Origin: Streptomyces tendae | GTDB taxonomy: Bacteria > Actinomycetota > Actinomycetes > Streptomycetales > Streptomycetaceae | NCBI RefSeq assembly: GCF_008632955.1 | Contig: NZ_CP043959.1 | Coordinates: forward strand, 5,704,001-5,768,000 | Direction: 5' to 3' | DNA length: 64,000 nucleotides | Shown here: positions 52,819-63,053 of the stretch, piece by piece | Numbering within the stretch: position 1 is the first letter of the stretch | Layout of the letters: every line of letters starts with the position of its first letter | Translations under genes and position numbers: made by a program | Notes under the pieces: generated by a model | What the model saw: only the letters and a program-made list of their open reading frames with translations | The model's database searches: none | Told to the model about the DNA's origin: nothing

Positions 52819-55443
52819 TCAGGCCTGGGGCAGCCGGTCGAGCTGGGTGCGGATGCGGACGATGTCGTCCTCGGCCTTGGCGAGCCGCGTGCGGATCTTG
52901 TCGACGACGTGGTCCGGGGCCTTGGCCAGGAACGCCTCGTTGCCGAGCTTCGCCGTCGCCTGGGCCTTCTCCTTCTCGGCGGCGGCGAGGTCCTTGGCGA
53001 GCCGCTTGCGCTCGGCGGCGACGTCGATCACGCCGGACAGGTCCAGCGCGACCTCGACACCGGCGACCGGCAGGGTCGCCGTGGCCGTGAAGGAGTCGCC
53101 CTCGGGCTGCAGCCGCAGCAGCTGGCGGATGGCCGCCTCGTGCGCGGCGAGGGGGGTGCCCTCCAGCGTCAGCCGGGCCGGGACCCGCTGGCCGGGCTGC
53201 AGGCCCTGGTCGGCGCGGAACCGGCGGACCTCGGTGATCACGGACTGGAGCGTCCCGATCTCCCGCTCGGCGGCCTCGTCGCGGAAGCCGCTGTCGGCCG
53301 GCCAGTCGGCGATGACGACGGACTCGCCGCCGGTCAGCGTCGTCCACAGGGTCTCGGTGACGAACGGGACCACCGGGTGCAGCAGCCGCAGCGTGACGTC
53401 GAGGACCTCGCCGAGGACCCGCTTGCTGACCTCGGCCGCCTCGCCGCCCGCCTGGAACGTCGTCTTGGACAGCTCGACGTACCAGTCGAAGACCTCGTCC
53501 CAGGCGAAGTGGAACAGCGCGTCCGACAGCTTGGCGAACTGGTAGTCGTCGTAGTACGCGTCGACCTCGGCGACGACGGAGTTCAGCCGGGACAGGATCC
53601 AGCGGTCGGTGGGCGACATCCGGGAGGCGTCCGGCAGCTCGCCCTCGACCGTCGCGCCGTTCATCAGCGCGAAGCGCGTGGCGTTCCAGATCTTGTTGGC
53701 GAAGTTGCGCGAGCCCTGGACCCAGTCCTCGCCGATCGGCACGTCGACGCCCGGGTTGGCGCCGCGCGCCAGGGTGAAGCGGAGCGCGTCGGAGCCGTAC
53801 TTGTCCATCCAGTCCAGCGGGTTGACCACGTTCCCGAAGGACTTGGACATCTTCTTGCCGTTCTGGTCACGGACCATGCCGTGCAGGGCGATGGTGTGGA
53901 ACGGCGGAGTGCCGTCCATCGCGTAGAGGCCGAACATCATCATCCGGGCGACCCAGAAGAAGAGGATGTCGTAGCCGGTGAGCAGGACGGAGTTCGGGTA
54001 GAACTTCGCGAGCGACTCGGTCCGCTCGGGCCAGCCCAGCGTGGAGAACGGCCACAGGCCCGAGGAGAACCAGGTGTCGAGGACGTCGGAGTCCTGGCGC
54101 CAGCCCTCGCCGCTCGGCGGCTCCTCGTCCGGTCCGACGCAGACGACCTCGCCGTCCGGCCCGTACCAGACGGGGATGCGGTGGCCCCACCACAACTGCC
54201 GCGAGATGCACCAGTCGTGGAGGTTGTCGACCCAGTCGAAGTAGCGCTTCTCCATCTCCTGCGGGTGGATCTTGACGCGGCCGTCGCGGACCGCGTCACC
54301 GGCGGCCTTGGCGAGCGGGCCGACCTTGACCCACCACTGCATGGACAGCCGCGGCTCGATGGTGGTGCTGCACCGCGAGCAGTGGCCGACGGAGTGGACG
54401 TAGGGGCGCTTCTCGGCGACGATCCGGCCCTCGGCGCGCAGCGCGGCGACGATGGCGGAGCGGGCCTCGAGGCGGTCCAGGCCCTGGAAGGGGCCGTGCG
54501 CGGTGATGACGGCGTGCTCGTCCATCACGGCGATGGACGGCAGGTCATGGCGCTGGCCGATCTCGAAGTCGTTCGGGTCGTGGGCCGGGGTCACCTTGAC
54601 GGCACCGGTGCCGAACTCCGGGTCGACGTGCTCGTCGGCGACGACCGGGATGGAGCGGTCGGTCAGCGGCAGCTTGACGAGCTTGCCGATGAGGTGCTTG
54701 TAGCGCTCGTCCTCGGGGTGGACGGCGACGGCCGTGTCACCGAGCATCGTCTCCGCGCGGGTCGTGGCGACGACGATGGTGTCGTCCCCCTCGCCGTACT
54801 TCATGGAGACGAGCTCGCCGTCGTCGTCCTGGTAGTTGACCTCGATGTCGGAGATCGCGGTCAGACAGCGCGGGCACCAGTTGATGATGCGCTCGGCGCG
54901 GTAGATCAGCTCGTCGTCGTAGAGCCGCTTGAAGATGGTCTGGACGGCCTGGGACAGTCCCTCGTCCATGGTGAAGCGCTCACGCGTCCAGGCGACGCCG
55001 TCGCCGAGGCGGCGCATCTGGCCGCCGATCTGGCCGCCGGACTCCGCCTTCCACTTCCAGACCCGCTCGACGAACGCCTCACGGCCCAGGTCGTGGCGGG
55101 ACTTGCCCTCCTTGGCGAGCTCCCGCTCGACCACGTTCTGCGTGGCGATGCCGGCGTGGTCCATGCCGGGCTGCCACAGCGTCTCGTACCCCTGCATGCG
55201 CTTGCGGCGCGTGAGGGCGTCGATCAGCGTGTGCTCGAACGCGTGGCCCAGGTGCAGGCTGCCGGTGACGTTCGGCGGGGGGATGACGATGGTGTAGGGC
55301 GGCTTGTCGCTCTTCGCGTCCGCCTCGAAGTAACCCCGCTCCACCCAGCGCTCGTACAGCGGCCCCTCTACGTCGGCCGGCGCGTACTGGGTCGGCAGTT
55401 CGGTCGTGGGCGCTGGTGGCTGCTGCTGAGCGTTGTCGGTCAC
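52819..55443 (-). CDS. valS: Valyl-tRNA synthetase
   Basis: 874 residues. Class I signatures are PPPNVTGSLHLGHAF (HIGH-type HLGH, near 60) and KKMSKSFGNVV (KMSKS, about 530). The editing domain contains TTRAETMLGDTAVAVHPEDE, and a C-terminal coiled-coil arm runs AAERKRLAKDLAAAEKEKAQATAKL. ATG 55443 starts MTDNAQQQPP. No T-box or leader peptide is apparent in the short upstream region. Confidence 0.98.
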   Translation of the reverse strand: MTDNAQQQPPAPTTELPTQYAPADVEGPLYERWVERGYFEADAKSDKPPYTIVIPPPNVTGSLHLGHAFEHTLIDALTRRKRMQGYETLWQPGMDHAGIATQNVVERELAKEGKSRHDLGREAFVERVWKWKAESGGQIGGQMRRLGDGVAWTRERFTMDEGLSQAVQTIFKRLYDDELIYRAERIINWCPRCLTAISDIEVNYQDDDGELVSMKYGEGDDTIVVATTRAETMLGDTAVAVHPEDERYKHLIGKLVKLPLTDRSIPVVADEHVDPEFGTGAVKVTPAHDPNDFEIGQRHDLPSIAVMDEHAVITAHGPFQGLDRLEARSAIVAALRAEGRIVAEKRPYVHSVGHCSRCSTTIEPRLSMQWWVKVGPLAKAAGDAVRDGRVKIHPQEMEKRYFDWVDNLHDWCISRQLWWGHRIPVWYGPDGEVVCVGPDEEPPSGEGWRQDSDVLDTWFSSGLWPFSTLGWPERTESLAKFYPNSVLLTGYDILFFWVARMMMFGLYAMDGTPPFHTIALHGMVRDQNGKKMSKSFGNVVNPLDWMDKYGSDALRFTLARGANPGVDVPIGEDWVQGSRNFANKIWNATRFALMNGATVEGELPDASRMSPTDRWILSRLNSVVAEVDAYYDDYQFAKLSDALFHFAWDEVFDWYVELSKTTFQAGGEAAEVSKRVLGEVLDVTLRLLHPVVPFVTETLWTTLTGGESVVIADWPADSGFRDEAAEREIGTLQSVITEVRRFRADQGLQPGQRVPARLTLEGTPLAAHEAAIRQLLRLQPEGDSFTATATLPVAGVEVALDLSGVIDVAAERKRLAKDLAAAEKEKAQATAKLGNEAFLAKAPDHVVDKIRTRLAKAEDDIVRIRTQLDRLPQA

Positions 55444-55579
55444 GCGCTCAGTTTAGAGCCGTCACGGGGGTGTCCCGAAACGCGTTTCCTTTGTAACGGT
55501 GCGACCCCCGCCGGTCTGGAGTCGTTGACTCTGAGCCAGGATGTCAGCAGCACGTAAGCGTCTGGAGGGGAACCCAGTC

Positions 55580-56588
55580 ATGAGTCACAACCAGCCGGGC
55601 CCGTACGGCGGGCAGCCCCAGCAGCCCGGCCCGTACGGCCAGCAGGGACCGTACGGCCAGCCGCCGCAGACCCCGCAGCCCGGCTACGGCTACCCCAGAC
55701 AGACGCCCCGCCCGGCCAGCCCGGCTACGGCTACCCGTTCCGCCCCAGCAGCCCCCTTACGGCCAGCAGCCGCAGTACGGACAGCAGGCCCCCTACGGCC
55801 AGCAGGGCCAGCAGCCGCAGTACGGACAGCCGCCCTACGGCCCGCCTCCCCAGCCGTCGGCCTCCGGCGGGGGCGGCGGCAAGGTGGCCGCCATCGTGGT
55901 CGGCGCCGTCGCGGTCGTGGCGGCCATCGGTGTCGGCGCGTACTTCGTCATCGGCGGAGGCGGCGGCGGCGCGGACACCCTGAAGGACGACGGCCCGCAC
56001 AAGCTCACCACGCCGAAGACGGTGCTGGACGACTACAACCGGTTCGGCGACGGCTCCGAGGAGAGCGGCTCCGACACCGCGAAGGACATGGAGAAGAGCG
56101 GGGTCAGGAACGGCACCGCCATCCTCGGCCAGTGGTCGACCGCCGACTTCGGCAGCTACGACCCGGCCGATCCCAGCACCGCGGGCGACTTCCCCGACCG
56201 GTCGGAACTGCTCACCGCCAAGGGGGTCACCATGGTGGGCGGTTACGGCGAGATCGCCGACCCGCAAAAGACACTGGACAAGTTCTTCACCAACATCCAG
56301 GAGCAGGTGGAGAAGAGCTCCTCGGAGAACTCGGGCGGGATGGAGAACCCCGAGCTGGTCGGCGAGCCCGAGGAGGTCGAGATCGACGGCACGGTCGCCA
56401 AGTGCCAGTCGACGAAGAGCACCAACTCGCTCACCAAGAAGCAGTCGACCGACTGGTTCTGCGCCTGGGCCGACCACAGCACGGTCGGCATGGTCTCGCC
56501 CGGAGACAACGCCGGCACGGGCGTCGACAAGGACACCGCGGTCGACCTGACCACCAAGCTCCGCGAGCAGATCCGCGTCAAGGCCTGA
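55580..56588 (+). pseudogene. Pro/Gln/Gly-rich membrane protein paralogue 1, two frameshifts
   Basis: ATG 55580 follows GGAGGGGAACCCAGTC. The N-terminus matches the next gene (PGPYGGQPQQPGPYGQQGPY), but single-base losses near 55706-55713 and 55737-55742 change frame twice in the Pro/Gln/Tyr repeat. The remaining part is open: one TM helix (AAIVVGAVAVVAAIGVGAYF) and an extracellular domain with KDDGPHKLTTPKTVLDDYN, ELVGEPEEVEI, VAKCQSTKS and DWFCAWADHSTVGMV, where two Cys may form a disulfide. Adding two bases gives 336 aa. A shortened but functional product from GTG 55884 is conceivable. Confidence 0.75.
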
Positions 56589-56625
56589 CGGCACCGCAGC
56601 AGCGAACACGAGGGGGAACCCAGTC

Positions 56626-57561
56626 ATGAGCTTCAACCAGCCGGGCCCGTACGGCGGGCAGCCCCAGCAGCCCGGCCCGTACGGCCAGCAGGGACCGTAC
56701 GGCCAGCCGCCGCAGACCCCGCCGCAGCCCGGCTACGGCTACCCCCAGCAGACGCCCCCGCCAGACCAGCCCGGCTACGGCTACCCGCAGCAGCCGGAAC
56801 AACCCGGGGTTCCGCCGCAGCAGCCGCCCTACGGCCAGCAGCCGCAGTACGGCATGCCTCCGCAGCCGCCGGCGTCCGGTGGAGGCGGCGGCAAGAAGGC
56901 AGCGATCATCGTCGGCGCCGTCGCGGTCGTGGCGGCCATCGGTGTCGGCGCCTACTTCGTCCTCGGCGGTGACAGCGGCGGCGGCCTGAAGGACGACGGC
57001 CCGCACAAGCTGTCCGCGCCCTCGTCGGTCCTCTCGGACAAGTACGACCGCCAGGGCCCGGCGCAGGAGGAGAAGGCGAGCTCCAGCGACGCCAAGGACC
57101 TGGCCACGGCCGGGGTGAGCGACGCGACCTCGGTCGCCGCCGTCTACTCCACCACGGACCTGACGACGCTCGACCCCAGCGACACGGCCGACGTGGCGAA
57201 GCTGGAGTCCGCGGAGAACATCACCTACTTCGGTGTCTATGGGAAGGTCGAGGACCCGGAGAAGGCGCTCGACGTGATGTTCACGCAGATGCACAAGAAC
57301 ACCGACGACAAGAAGGTCAACCTGGTCGGTGAGCCGGAGTCGGTGTCCCCCGGCGGGCTGGACGGCGCCGTGATGAAGTGCCAGGAGGCCGAGACCCAGC
57401 ACCCCGTGACCAAGAAGGACCAGACGACGTACATGTGCGTCTGGGCCGACTACAGCACGGTCGCCGTGGTCGAGCCGACCTCCGCCGGCAAGACGTACTC
57501 GCTCGACGAGTCCGCGGAGATCGCCGCCGACGTCCGCGACGAGGTGCGCGTCAAGAACTAG
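56626..57561 (+). CDS. Pro/Gln/Gly-rich membrane protein paralogue 2
   Basis: 311 residues, intact. Residues 1-85 are repeats of PYGQQ/GYGYPQQ. One TM helix (AAIIVGAVAVVAAIGVGAYF, about 90-110) precedes an extracellular domain with KDDGPHKLSAPSSVLSDKYD, VNLVGEPESVSPGG, VMKCQEAE and TYMCVWADYSTVAVVEP. The two Cys positions are shared with paralogue 1. The upstream sequence GGGGAACCCAGTC before ATG is also shared, showing tandem duplication. Family unknown; the extracellular part may be a sensor or substrate-binding module. Confidence 0.82.
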   Translation: MSFNQPGPYGGQPQQPGPYGQQGPYGQPPQTPPQPGYGYPQQTPPPDQPGYGYPQQPEQPGVPPQQPPYGQQPQYGMPPQPPASGGGGGKKAAIIVGAVAVVAAIGVGAYFVLGGDSGGGLKDDGPHKLSAPSSVLSDKYDRQGPAQEEKASSSDAKDLATAGVSDATSVAAVYSTTDLTTLDPSDTADVAKLESAENITYFGVYGKVEDPEKALDVMFTQMHKNTDDKKVNLVGEPESVSPGGLDGAVMKCQEAETQHPVTKKDQTTYMCVWADYSTVAVVEPTSAGKTYSLDESAEIAADVRDEVRVKN

Positions 57562-57575
57562 GACCCGAGCAGACG

Positions 57576-57609
57576 GAAAGGGCGTCCGGCTTCCGCCGGA
57601 CGCCCTTTC
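57576..57609. terminator. Bidirectional terminator between paralogue 2 and clpX
   Basis: 15-bp stem GAAAGGGCGTCCGGC/GCCGGACGCCCTTTC with loop TTCC, between convergent genes; T-rich on both strands' 3' sides. Confidence 0.85.
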
Positions 57610-57646
57610 GCCGTCCTGTGCCCGAACGCCGCGCAGGCGCCGGGGG

Positions 57647-58933
<1,287 letters not shown>

Positions 58934-59037
58934 GGTGTGCTTCCCCTTCGCCTGGGAGACGCCCGGACATCAATGTCCGACGGCTCCTGGTGCTGCCTTA
59001 TGTCCGACGGTACCTTGCCTGGCCCCCCGTTCGGGCC

Positions 59038-59089
59038 CCCCTTGGCACGGTTCACTTTGACGTGGACCGTGCCAAACCGTGCCAAGGGG
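59038..59089 (-). terminator. Alternative hairpins between clpP2 and clpX
   Basis: TTGGCACGGT (59042-59051) can pair with either of two tandem copies of ACCGTGCCAA (59066-59075 and 59076-59085). The distal choice gives a 15-bp stem extended by four G-C pairs; the proximal one gives 10 pairs and a 14-base loop. It may be a terminator, an attenuator or a switch between two structures. Confidence 0.6.
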
Positions 59090-59116
59090 CGGCAGACGTT
59101 ACACCCCAGCCGCGCA

Positions 59117-59824
59117 TCAGCGCAGGCTGGAGTTGTCCATCTTCCGGGTGGTGATGATCTGGTCGATCAGGCCGTACTCCAGCGCGTCCTCGGCCGTGAG
59201 GATCTTGTCGCGCTCGATGTCCTCACGGATCTTCTCGATCGGACGGGTGGAGTGCTTGGCCAGCATGTCCTCCAGCTGCGTACGCATGCGGAGGATCTCG
59301 TTGGCGGCGATCTCCAGGTCTGATACCTGGCCGCGGCCGGTCTCGCTGTAGGGCTGGTGGATCAGCACCCGGGCGTTCGGCAGCGCCATGCGCTTGCCGG
59401 GCGTGCCCGCGGCCAGCAGGACCGCGGCGGCGGAGGCCGCCTGGCCCATGCAGACCGTCTGCACGTCGGGCTTCACGTACTGCATGGTGTCGTAGATCGC
59501 GGTGAGCGCGGTGAAGGAGCCGCCGGGGCTGTTGATGTAGACCGAGATGTCCCGGTCGGGGTCCATCGACTCCAGGCACAGCAGCTGCGCCATGACGTCG
59601 TTGGCCGAGGCGTCGTCGATCTGCACGCCGAGGAAGATCACGCGCTCCTCGAAGAGCTTCGCGTACGGGTCGTACTCACGGATGCCCTGGGAGGTGCGCT
59701 CGACGAAGCGCGGAATGACGTAACGGGACTCGGCCTGCGGGCCGGTGTAACGGCCCTGCGAGGCACTCATGTCCTGCGCGGCCTGCATACGGTCGTAGAT
59801 CCCGCTGCCGGGGAATGCGTTCAC
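59117..59824 (-). CDS. clpP2: ATP-dependent Clp protease proteolytic subunit, second copy
   Basis: 235 residues. The Ser-His-Asp protease has its nucleophile in TVCMGQAASAAAVLLAAG, the His in LIHQPYS and the Asp near REDIERDKILTAEDA. The N-terminal extension of about 35 residues (MNAFPGSGIYDRMQAAQDMS) is a probable propeptide that is cleaved. GTG 59824 follows AGGAGACACC. Together with ClpP1 it forms the mixed ClpP core used by ClpX in actinobacteria. Confidence 0.95.
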   Translation of the reverse strand: MNAFPGSGIYDRMQAAQDMSASQGRYTGPQAESRYVIPRFVERTSQGIREYDPYAKLFEERVIFLGVQIDDASANDVMAQLLCLESMDPDRDISVYINSPGGSFTALTAIYDTMQYVKPDVQTVCMGQAASAAAVLLAAGTPGKRMALPNARVLIHQPYSETGRGQVSDLEIAANEILRMRTQLEDMLAKHSTRPIEKIREDIERDKILTAEDALEYGLIDQIITTRKMDNSSLR

Positions 59825-59904
59825 GGTGTCTCCTGAAAGGGGCTGAGGCGGTCGGCTGGGGCGCTGGGGCCCGCCCAGGGCTTCACGGGGCCCGGGCGGG
59901 GCCT

Positions 59905-59925
59905 ACGGGGCTCGTGGAGCCCCGT
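59905..59925 (-). terminator. Hairpin between clpP1 and clpP2
   Basis: 8-bp stem ACGGGGCT/AGCCCCGT with a 5-base loop in the 109-bp gap. More likely a processing or stability element than a full terminator. Confidence 0.4.
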
Positions 59926-59933
59926 GGGGCTGC

Positions 59934-60551
59934 TCAGGCCCCGGTGCCGCCGCCGCCCGGCATGCCGGCGGCCGTGGCGATCACGTCGTCGATGAGGCCG
60001 TACTCCTTGGCCTCGAAGGCGTCGAACCAGCGGTCACGGTCCGAGTCACGGGTGATCTGCTCGACCGACTGGCCGGTGTGCTGGGCCGTGAGCTCGGCCA
60101 TGCGCTTCTTGGTGTGCAGCAGCCGCTCGGCGTGGATCTTGATGTCCGACGCGGAGCCGGCGAGACCCGCCGAGGGCTGGTGGATCAGGATCTCGGCGTT
60201 GGGCAGCGCGAAGCGCTTGCCGGGGGTGCCCGCGCTGAGCAGGAACTGTCCCATGGACGCCGCGAGACCCATGGCGATCGTCACCACGTCGTTCTTGATG
60301 TACTGCATGGTGTCGTAGATCGCCATGCCGGCCGTGATCGAACCGCCGGGGCTGTTGATGTAGAGGTAGATGTCCTTGTCGGGATCCGAGGCAAGGAGCA
60401 GCAGCTGTGCGGTGATCTTGTTCGCGATGTCGTCGTCGACCGGCTGGCCGAGGAAGATGATCCGCTCGCCGAGCAGCCGGTTGTAGACCTGGTCGCCGAG
60501 GCCACCACCGATGGAAGGCTCGCCGGCGGCTGAAGGCATCAGATTCGTCAC
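59934..60551 (-). CDS. clpP1: ATP-dependent Clp protease proteolytic subunit, first copy
   Basis: 205 residues. The nucleophile Ser lies in TIAMGLAASMGQFLLSAG, the His in ILIHQPSAG and the Asp in TRDSDRDRWF. GTG 60551 gives VTNLMPSAAGEPS, the usual Streptomyces ClpP1 start, and follows AGGTGGATAC. The upstream region holds a -10 hexamer and an activator-like palindrome, consistent with regulation by ClgR, known to control clpP1clpP2 in Streptomyces. Confidence 0.97.
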   Translation of the reverse strand: MTNLMPSAAGEPSIGGGLGDQVYNRLLGERIIFLGQPVDDDIANKITAQLLLLASDPDKDIYLYINSPGGSITAGMAIYDTMQYIKNDVVTIAMGLAASMGQFLLSAGTPGKRFALPNAEILIHQPSAGLAGSASDIKIHAERLLHTKKRMAELTAQHTGQSVEQITRDSDRDRWFDAFEAKEYGLIDDVIATAAGMPGGGGTGA

Positions 60552-60650
60552 GTATCCACCTGCTCGTCTTACGACGGCGCCGGGCCGTCTCACGTGTTCC
60601 CTGCGGGGGCGGGAGCCGTATCGGAGACTCCACTGCCCTGGTATTCATGG

Positions 60651-60656
60651 ACCCTA
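60651..60656 (-). promoter_or_regulatory. -10 element of clpP1 promoter
   Basis: TAGGGT on the minus strand about 100 bases before the clpP1 start; it fits TANNNT and lies about 38 bases downstream of the ClgR-like site. No recognisable -35, as expected for an activated promoter. Confidence 0.4.
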
Positions 60657-60693
60657 ACGCGCGGGTCCCTTCGGGGAATCCCGGAGATGGGAG

Positions 60694-60711
60694 TGTTCGC
60701 CGGGGGCGTAG
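60694..60711. promoter_or_regulatory. ClgR-like operator upstream of clpP1clpP2
   Basis: TGTTCGCCGGGGGCGTAG matches the published actinobacterial ClgR pattern, as I recall it (WNNWCGCYNANRGCGWWS), at every fixed position but one (G for the central A). It is centred about 58 bases upstream of the expected start point, a normal place for an activator. Confidence 0.45.
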
Positions 60712-60851
60712 TCGGCGCGGGGCTGGCGCGGTCCGCCGCGGGGCGTACGGACGCGCCGTGGGGCGCGGGCCCCGGGGGCCGGCCGCGGGGGCGGCGTGGT
60801 CGCTCGCGCGGCTCCCCGCGCCCCCGAGGAGGGTGCTCGTCCCGGCGGTGA

Positions 60852-60889
60852 CGAGAAGGCCCCGGGGGCGTCACCCCGGGGCCTTCTCG
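60852..60889 (-). terminator. tig terminator
   Basis: Perfect 16-bp stem (CGAGAAGGCCCCGGGG) with a 6-base loop, 20 bases after the tig stop. Confidence 0.85.
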
Positions 60890-60909
60890 GTCGATCACCT
60901 TGCCGGGGC

Positions 60910-62301
60910 TCAGCCCTCGGTCTTCTCCTCGGTCTTCTCCTCGGCGGAGGCCTCGGTGGCCTCGGCCTCGGCGGACCCGGTCTCGTCCTCTTCGTCCTCG
61001 AGGTCGACGATCTCGCCGTTGGTGTCCTTGACCGTGGCCTTCTCGACCACGGCGGCCAGCGCCTTGCCGCGGGCGACCTCACCGACGAGCAGCGGGACCT
61101 GGCCCTGCTCGACGACGGCCTGCGCGAACTGGTCGGGGGACATGCCGGAGGAGGCCGCACGCCGCATGAGGTGCTCGGTGAGCTCCTCCTGGTTGACGTT
61201 GAGCTTCTCCTGCTTCACGAGCTCGTCGAGGACGAACTGGGTCTTGATGCCCTTGACCGCGGCCTCGCGGGTCTCGGTCTCGAACTCCTCCTCGGTCTTG
61301 CCCTGGATCTCCAGGTACTTCGCGAGGTCGAGGCCCATCTGGCCGAGCTGGTGGTGCTCGAGGTTGTGCTTGCGGGTGTTGATCTCGTCCTCGAGCAGCT
61401 TCTCGGGGACGGGGACCTCGACCAGCTCGAGCAGCTTGTCCAGGACGCGCTCCTGCGCCTGCGTGGCCTGGTCGTACTGCTTCATGTTCTCCAGGCGCTT
61501 GCGGCTGTCCGCCTTCAGCTCCTCGAGGGTGTCGAACTCGGAGGCGAGCTGAGCGAACTCGTCGTCCAGCTCGGGCAGCTCACGCTTGGCGACCTGGGTG
61601 ACCTTGACGGTGACCTCGGCCTCCTTGCCGGCCGCCGAGCCGCCCTTGAGCTCGGAGGTGAAGGTGGCCTCGCCGCCCGCCTCCAGGCCCTTCACGGCGT
61701 CGTCGATCCCGTCCAGCAGCTCACCGGAGCCGATGGTGTAGGAGACACCACTGGCCACGCCGTCCTCGAGGACCTCGCCCTCGACCTTGGCCTCCAGGTC
61801 GATGGTGACGACGTCGCCGTCCTCGGCGGCACGCTCGACCGGGGAGGTGGAGGCGAAGCGCTCACGGAGCTGCTCGACCGACTTCTCCACGTCCTCGTCG
61901 GTGACCTCGACCGCGTCGACCTCGACCTCGATGCCGGAGTAGTCCGGGATCTCGATGGAGGGGCGGATGTCGACCTCGGCGGTGAAGTTCAGCGTCTCGC
62001 CGTCCTTCAGCTCCGTGATGTCGACCTCGGGCTGGCCGAGCGGGTTGAGGTCCGCCTCGTTCACCGCGTCGGTGTAGAACTTCGGGAGGGCGTCGTTGAC
62101 GGCCTCCTCCAGCACCGCACCGCGGCCGAAGCGCTGGTCGATGACCCGGGCCGGGACCTTGCCCTTGCGGAAGCCCTTCACCGTGACCTGCTGGTTGATC
62201 TTCTTGTACGCCGCGTCGAGGCTGTCCTTGAGCTCCTCGAAGGGCACCTCGACAGTGAGCCGAACCCGGGTCGGGTTCAGGGTCTCCACGGCGCTCTTCA
62301 C
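60910..62301 (-). CDS. tig: Trigger factor
   Basis: Ribosome-bound chaperone and prolyl isomerase, 463 residues. The ribosome-binding signature GFRKGKVPARVIDQRFG is near 43. The FKBP domain follows (EDGDVVTIDLEAKVEGE, GSGELLDGIDDAVKGL). The C-terminal helical domain ends in a highly acidic tail (EDEEDETGSAEAEATEASAE). GTG 62301 follows AAGGAGACCGAACC. The Clp genes lie immediately downstream on the same strand, grouping folding and degradation functions. Confidence 0.98.
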   Translation of the reverse strand: MKSAVETLNPTRVRLTVEVPFEELKDSLDAAYKKINQQVTVKGFRKGKVPARVIDQRFGRGAVLEEAVNDALPKFYTDAVNEADLNPLGQPEVDITELKDGETLNFTAEVDIRPSIEIPDYSGIEVEVDAVEVTDEDVEKSVEQLRERFASTSPVERAAEDGDVVTIDLEAKVEGEVLEDGVASGVSYTIGSGELLDGIDDAVKGLEAGGEATFTSELKGGSAAGKEAEVTVKVTQVAKRELPELDDEFAQLASEFDTLEELKADSRKRLENMKQYDQATQAQERVLDKLLELVEVPVPEKLLEDEINTRKHNLEHHQLGQMGLDLAKYLEIQGKTEEEFETETREAAVKGIKTQFVLDELVKQEKLNVNQEELTEHLMRRAASSGMSPDQFAQAVVEQGQVPLLVGEVARGKALAAVVEKATVKDTNGEIVDLEDEEDETGSAEAEATEASAEEKTEEKTEG

Positions 62302-62465
62302 GGTTCGGTCTCCTTGTGGCTGACTTCTCGGGTTCTGCCGGGACCAGAGCGGTCCGGCCGATTCGCCGCCCAGCGGACTTCAGAGACACATGGGCGTGCA
62401 GCTTGCATAGTAACGGCAGCGGCTGCGGCACCCAAAAGGCGATCACCGGCAGGTGAGCAGGTGGC

Positions 62466-62542
62466 TGGTCGGGGTGGCGGGATTTGAACCCACGGCCTTC
62501 CGCTCCCAAAGCGGACGCGCTACCAAGCTGCGCCACACCCCG
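62466..62542 (-). tRNA. tRNA-Pro (anticodon TGG)
   Basis: 77 nt including an encoded CCA. Acceptor CGGGGTG/CACCCCG starts with C1:G72, typical of tRNA-Pro. Anticodon stem TCCGC/GCGGA has loop TTTGGGA, giving TGG followed by G37. T loop TTCAAAT. Confidence 0.96.
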
Positions 62543-62707
62543 TCTGGTGCGATCCGTAGGGTACATGCACGCGGGAGAAAGGGCCGCCGCCTTTACCGGC
62601 GCGCTGCGGCGCCCGGCGACCGGCCGGACACGGGGTGTGCGACGAAGGCGCACGACCCGCTACGATGCCTCTCAGTGCCGCGGTCACCGACGCGCGGCAC
62701 GCAGTGT

Positions 62708-62778
62708 GCGGGCGTAGCTCAATGGTAGAGCCCCAGTCTTCCAAACTGGCTACGCGGGTTCGATTCCCGTCGCCCGCT
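62708..62778 (+). tRNA. tRNA-Gly (anticodon TCC)
   Basis: 71 nt. Acceptor GCGGGCG/CGCCCGC with discriminator T; anticodon stem CCAGT/ACTGG with loop CTTCCAA, giving TCC; T loop TTCGATT. CCA is not encoded. Confidence 0.96.
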
Positions 62779-62786
62779 CTGTACGG

Positions 62787-62828
62787 CTCAGGGCCGGTCC
62801 GCGGATCTCTCCGTGGGCCGGCCCTGAG
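62787..62828. terminator. Terminator between tRNA-Gly and the 64-aa gene
   Basis: Stem of about 19 pairs (CTCAGGGCCGG... with two G-T pairs) around loop TCTC. It serves the tRNA on the plus strand and the small membrane gene on the minus strand. Confidence 0.8.
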
Positions 62829-62858
62829 GCGTATCCGGATCGCTTCCGCGGGGGCGGG

Positions 62859-63053
62859 TCAGAAGCTGATCGAGTTGATCATGTCCGCTATCGAGTCCAG
62901 GAACCGCTGGATGTCGTCCGCCATGCCCGTCGAGGCGAGGAAGAAGCCGAAGAGGACGGCGACGATCGCCGGTCCCGCCTTGATGGAGCCACCTCTCAGC
63001 AACACCACCAGGATGATCGCCAACAGCAGCACCACTGACAGTGAAATGGCCAC
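62859..63053 (-). CDS. Small membrane protein, 64 aa
   Basis: Two hydrophobic segments (ISLSVVLLLAIILVVLL and AIVAVLFGFFLASTG) separated by RGGSIKAGP, then an amphipathic end (DDIQRFLDSIADMINSISF). GTG 63053 has a weak ribosome site. The composition and the clean terminator downstream support a real gene. Similar tiny proteins recur in streptomycete chromosomes and mobile elements, but I cannot name the function. Confidence 0.75.
   Translation of the reverse strand: MAISLSVVLLLAIILVVLLRGGSIKAGPAIVAVLFGFFLASTGMADDIQRFLDSIADMINSISF

Larger units (their letters stand above)
60552..60909. other. Intergenic region between tig and clpP1
   Basis: 358 bp. The clpP1-proximal half contains the -10 and ClgR-like site; the tig-proximal end contains the tig terminator. 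The middle (60715-60850) is very GC-rich with no supported gene. Confidence 0.5.
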
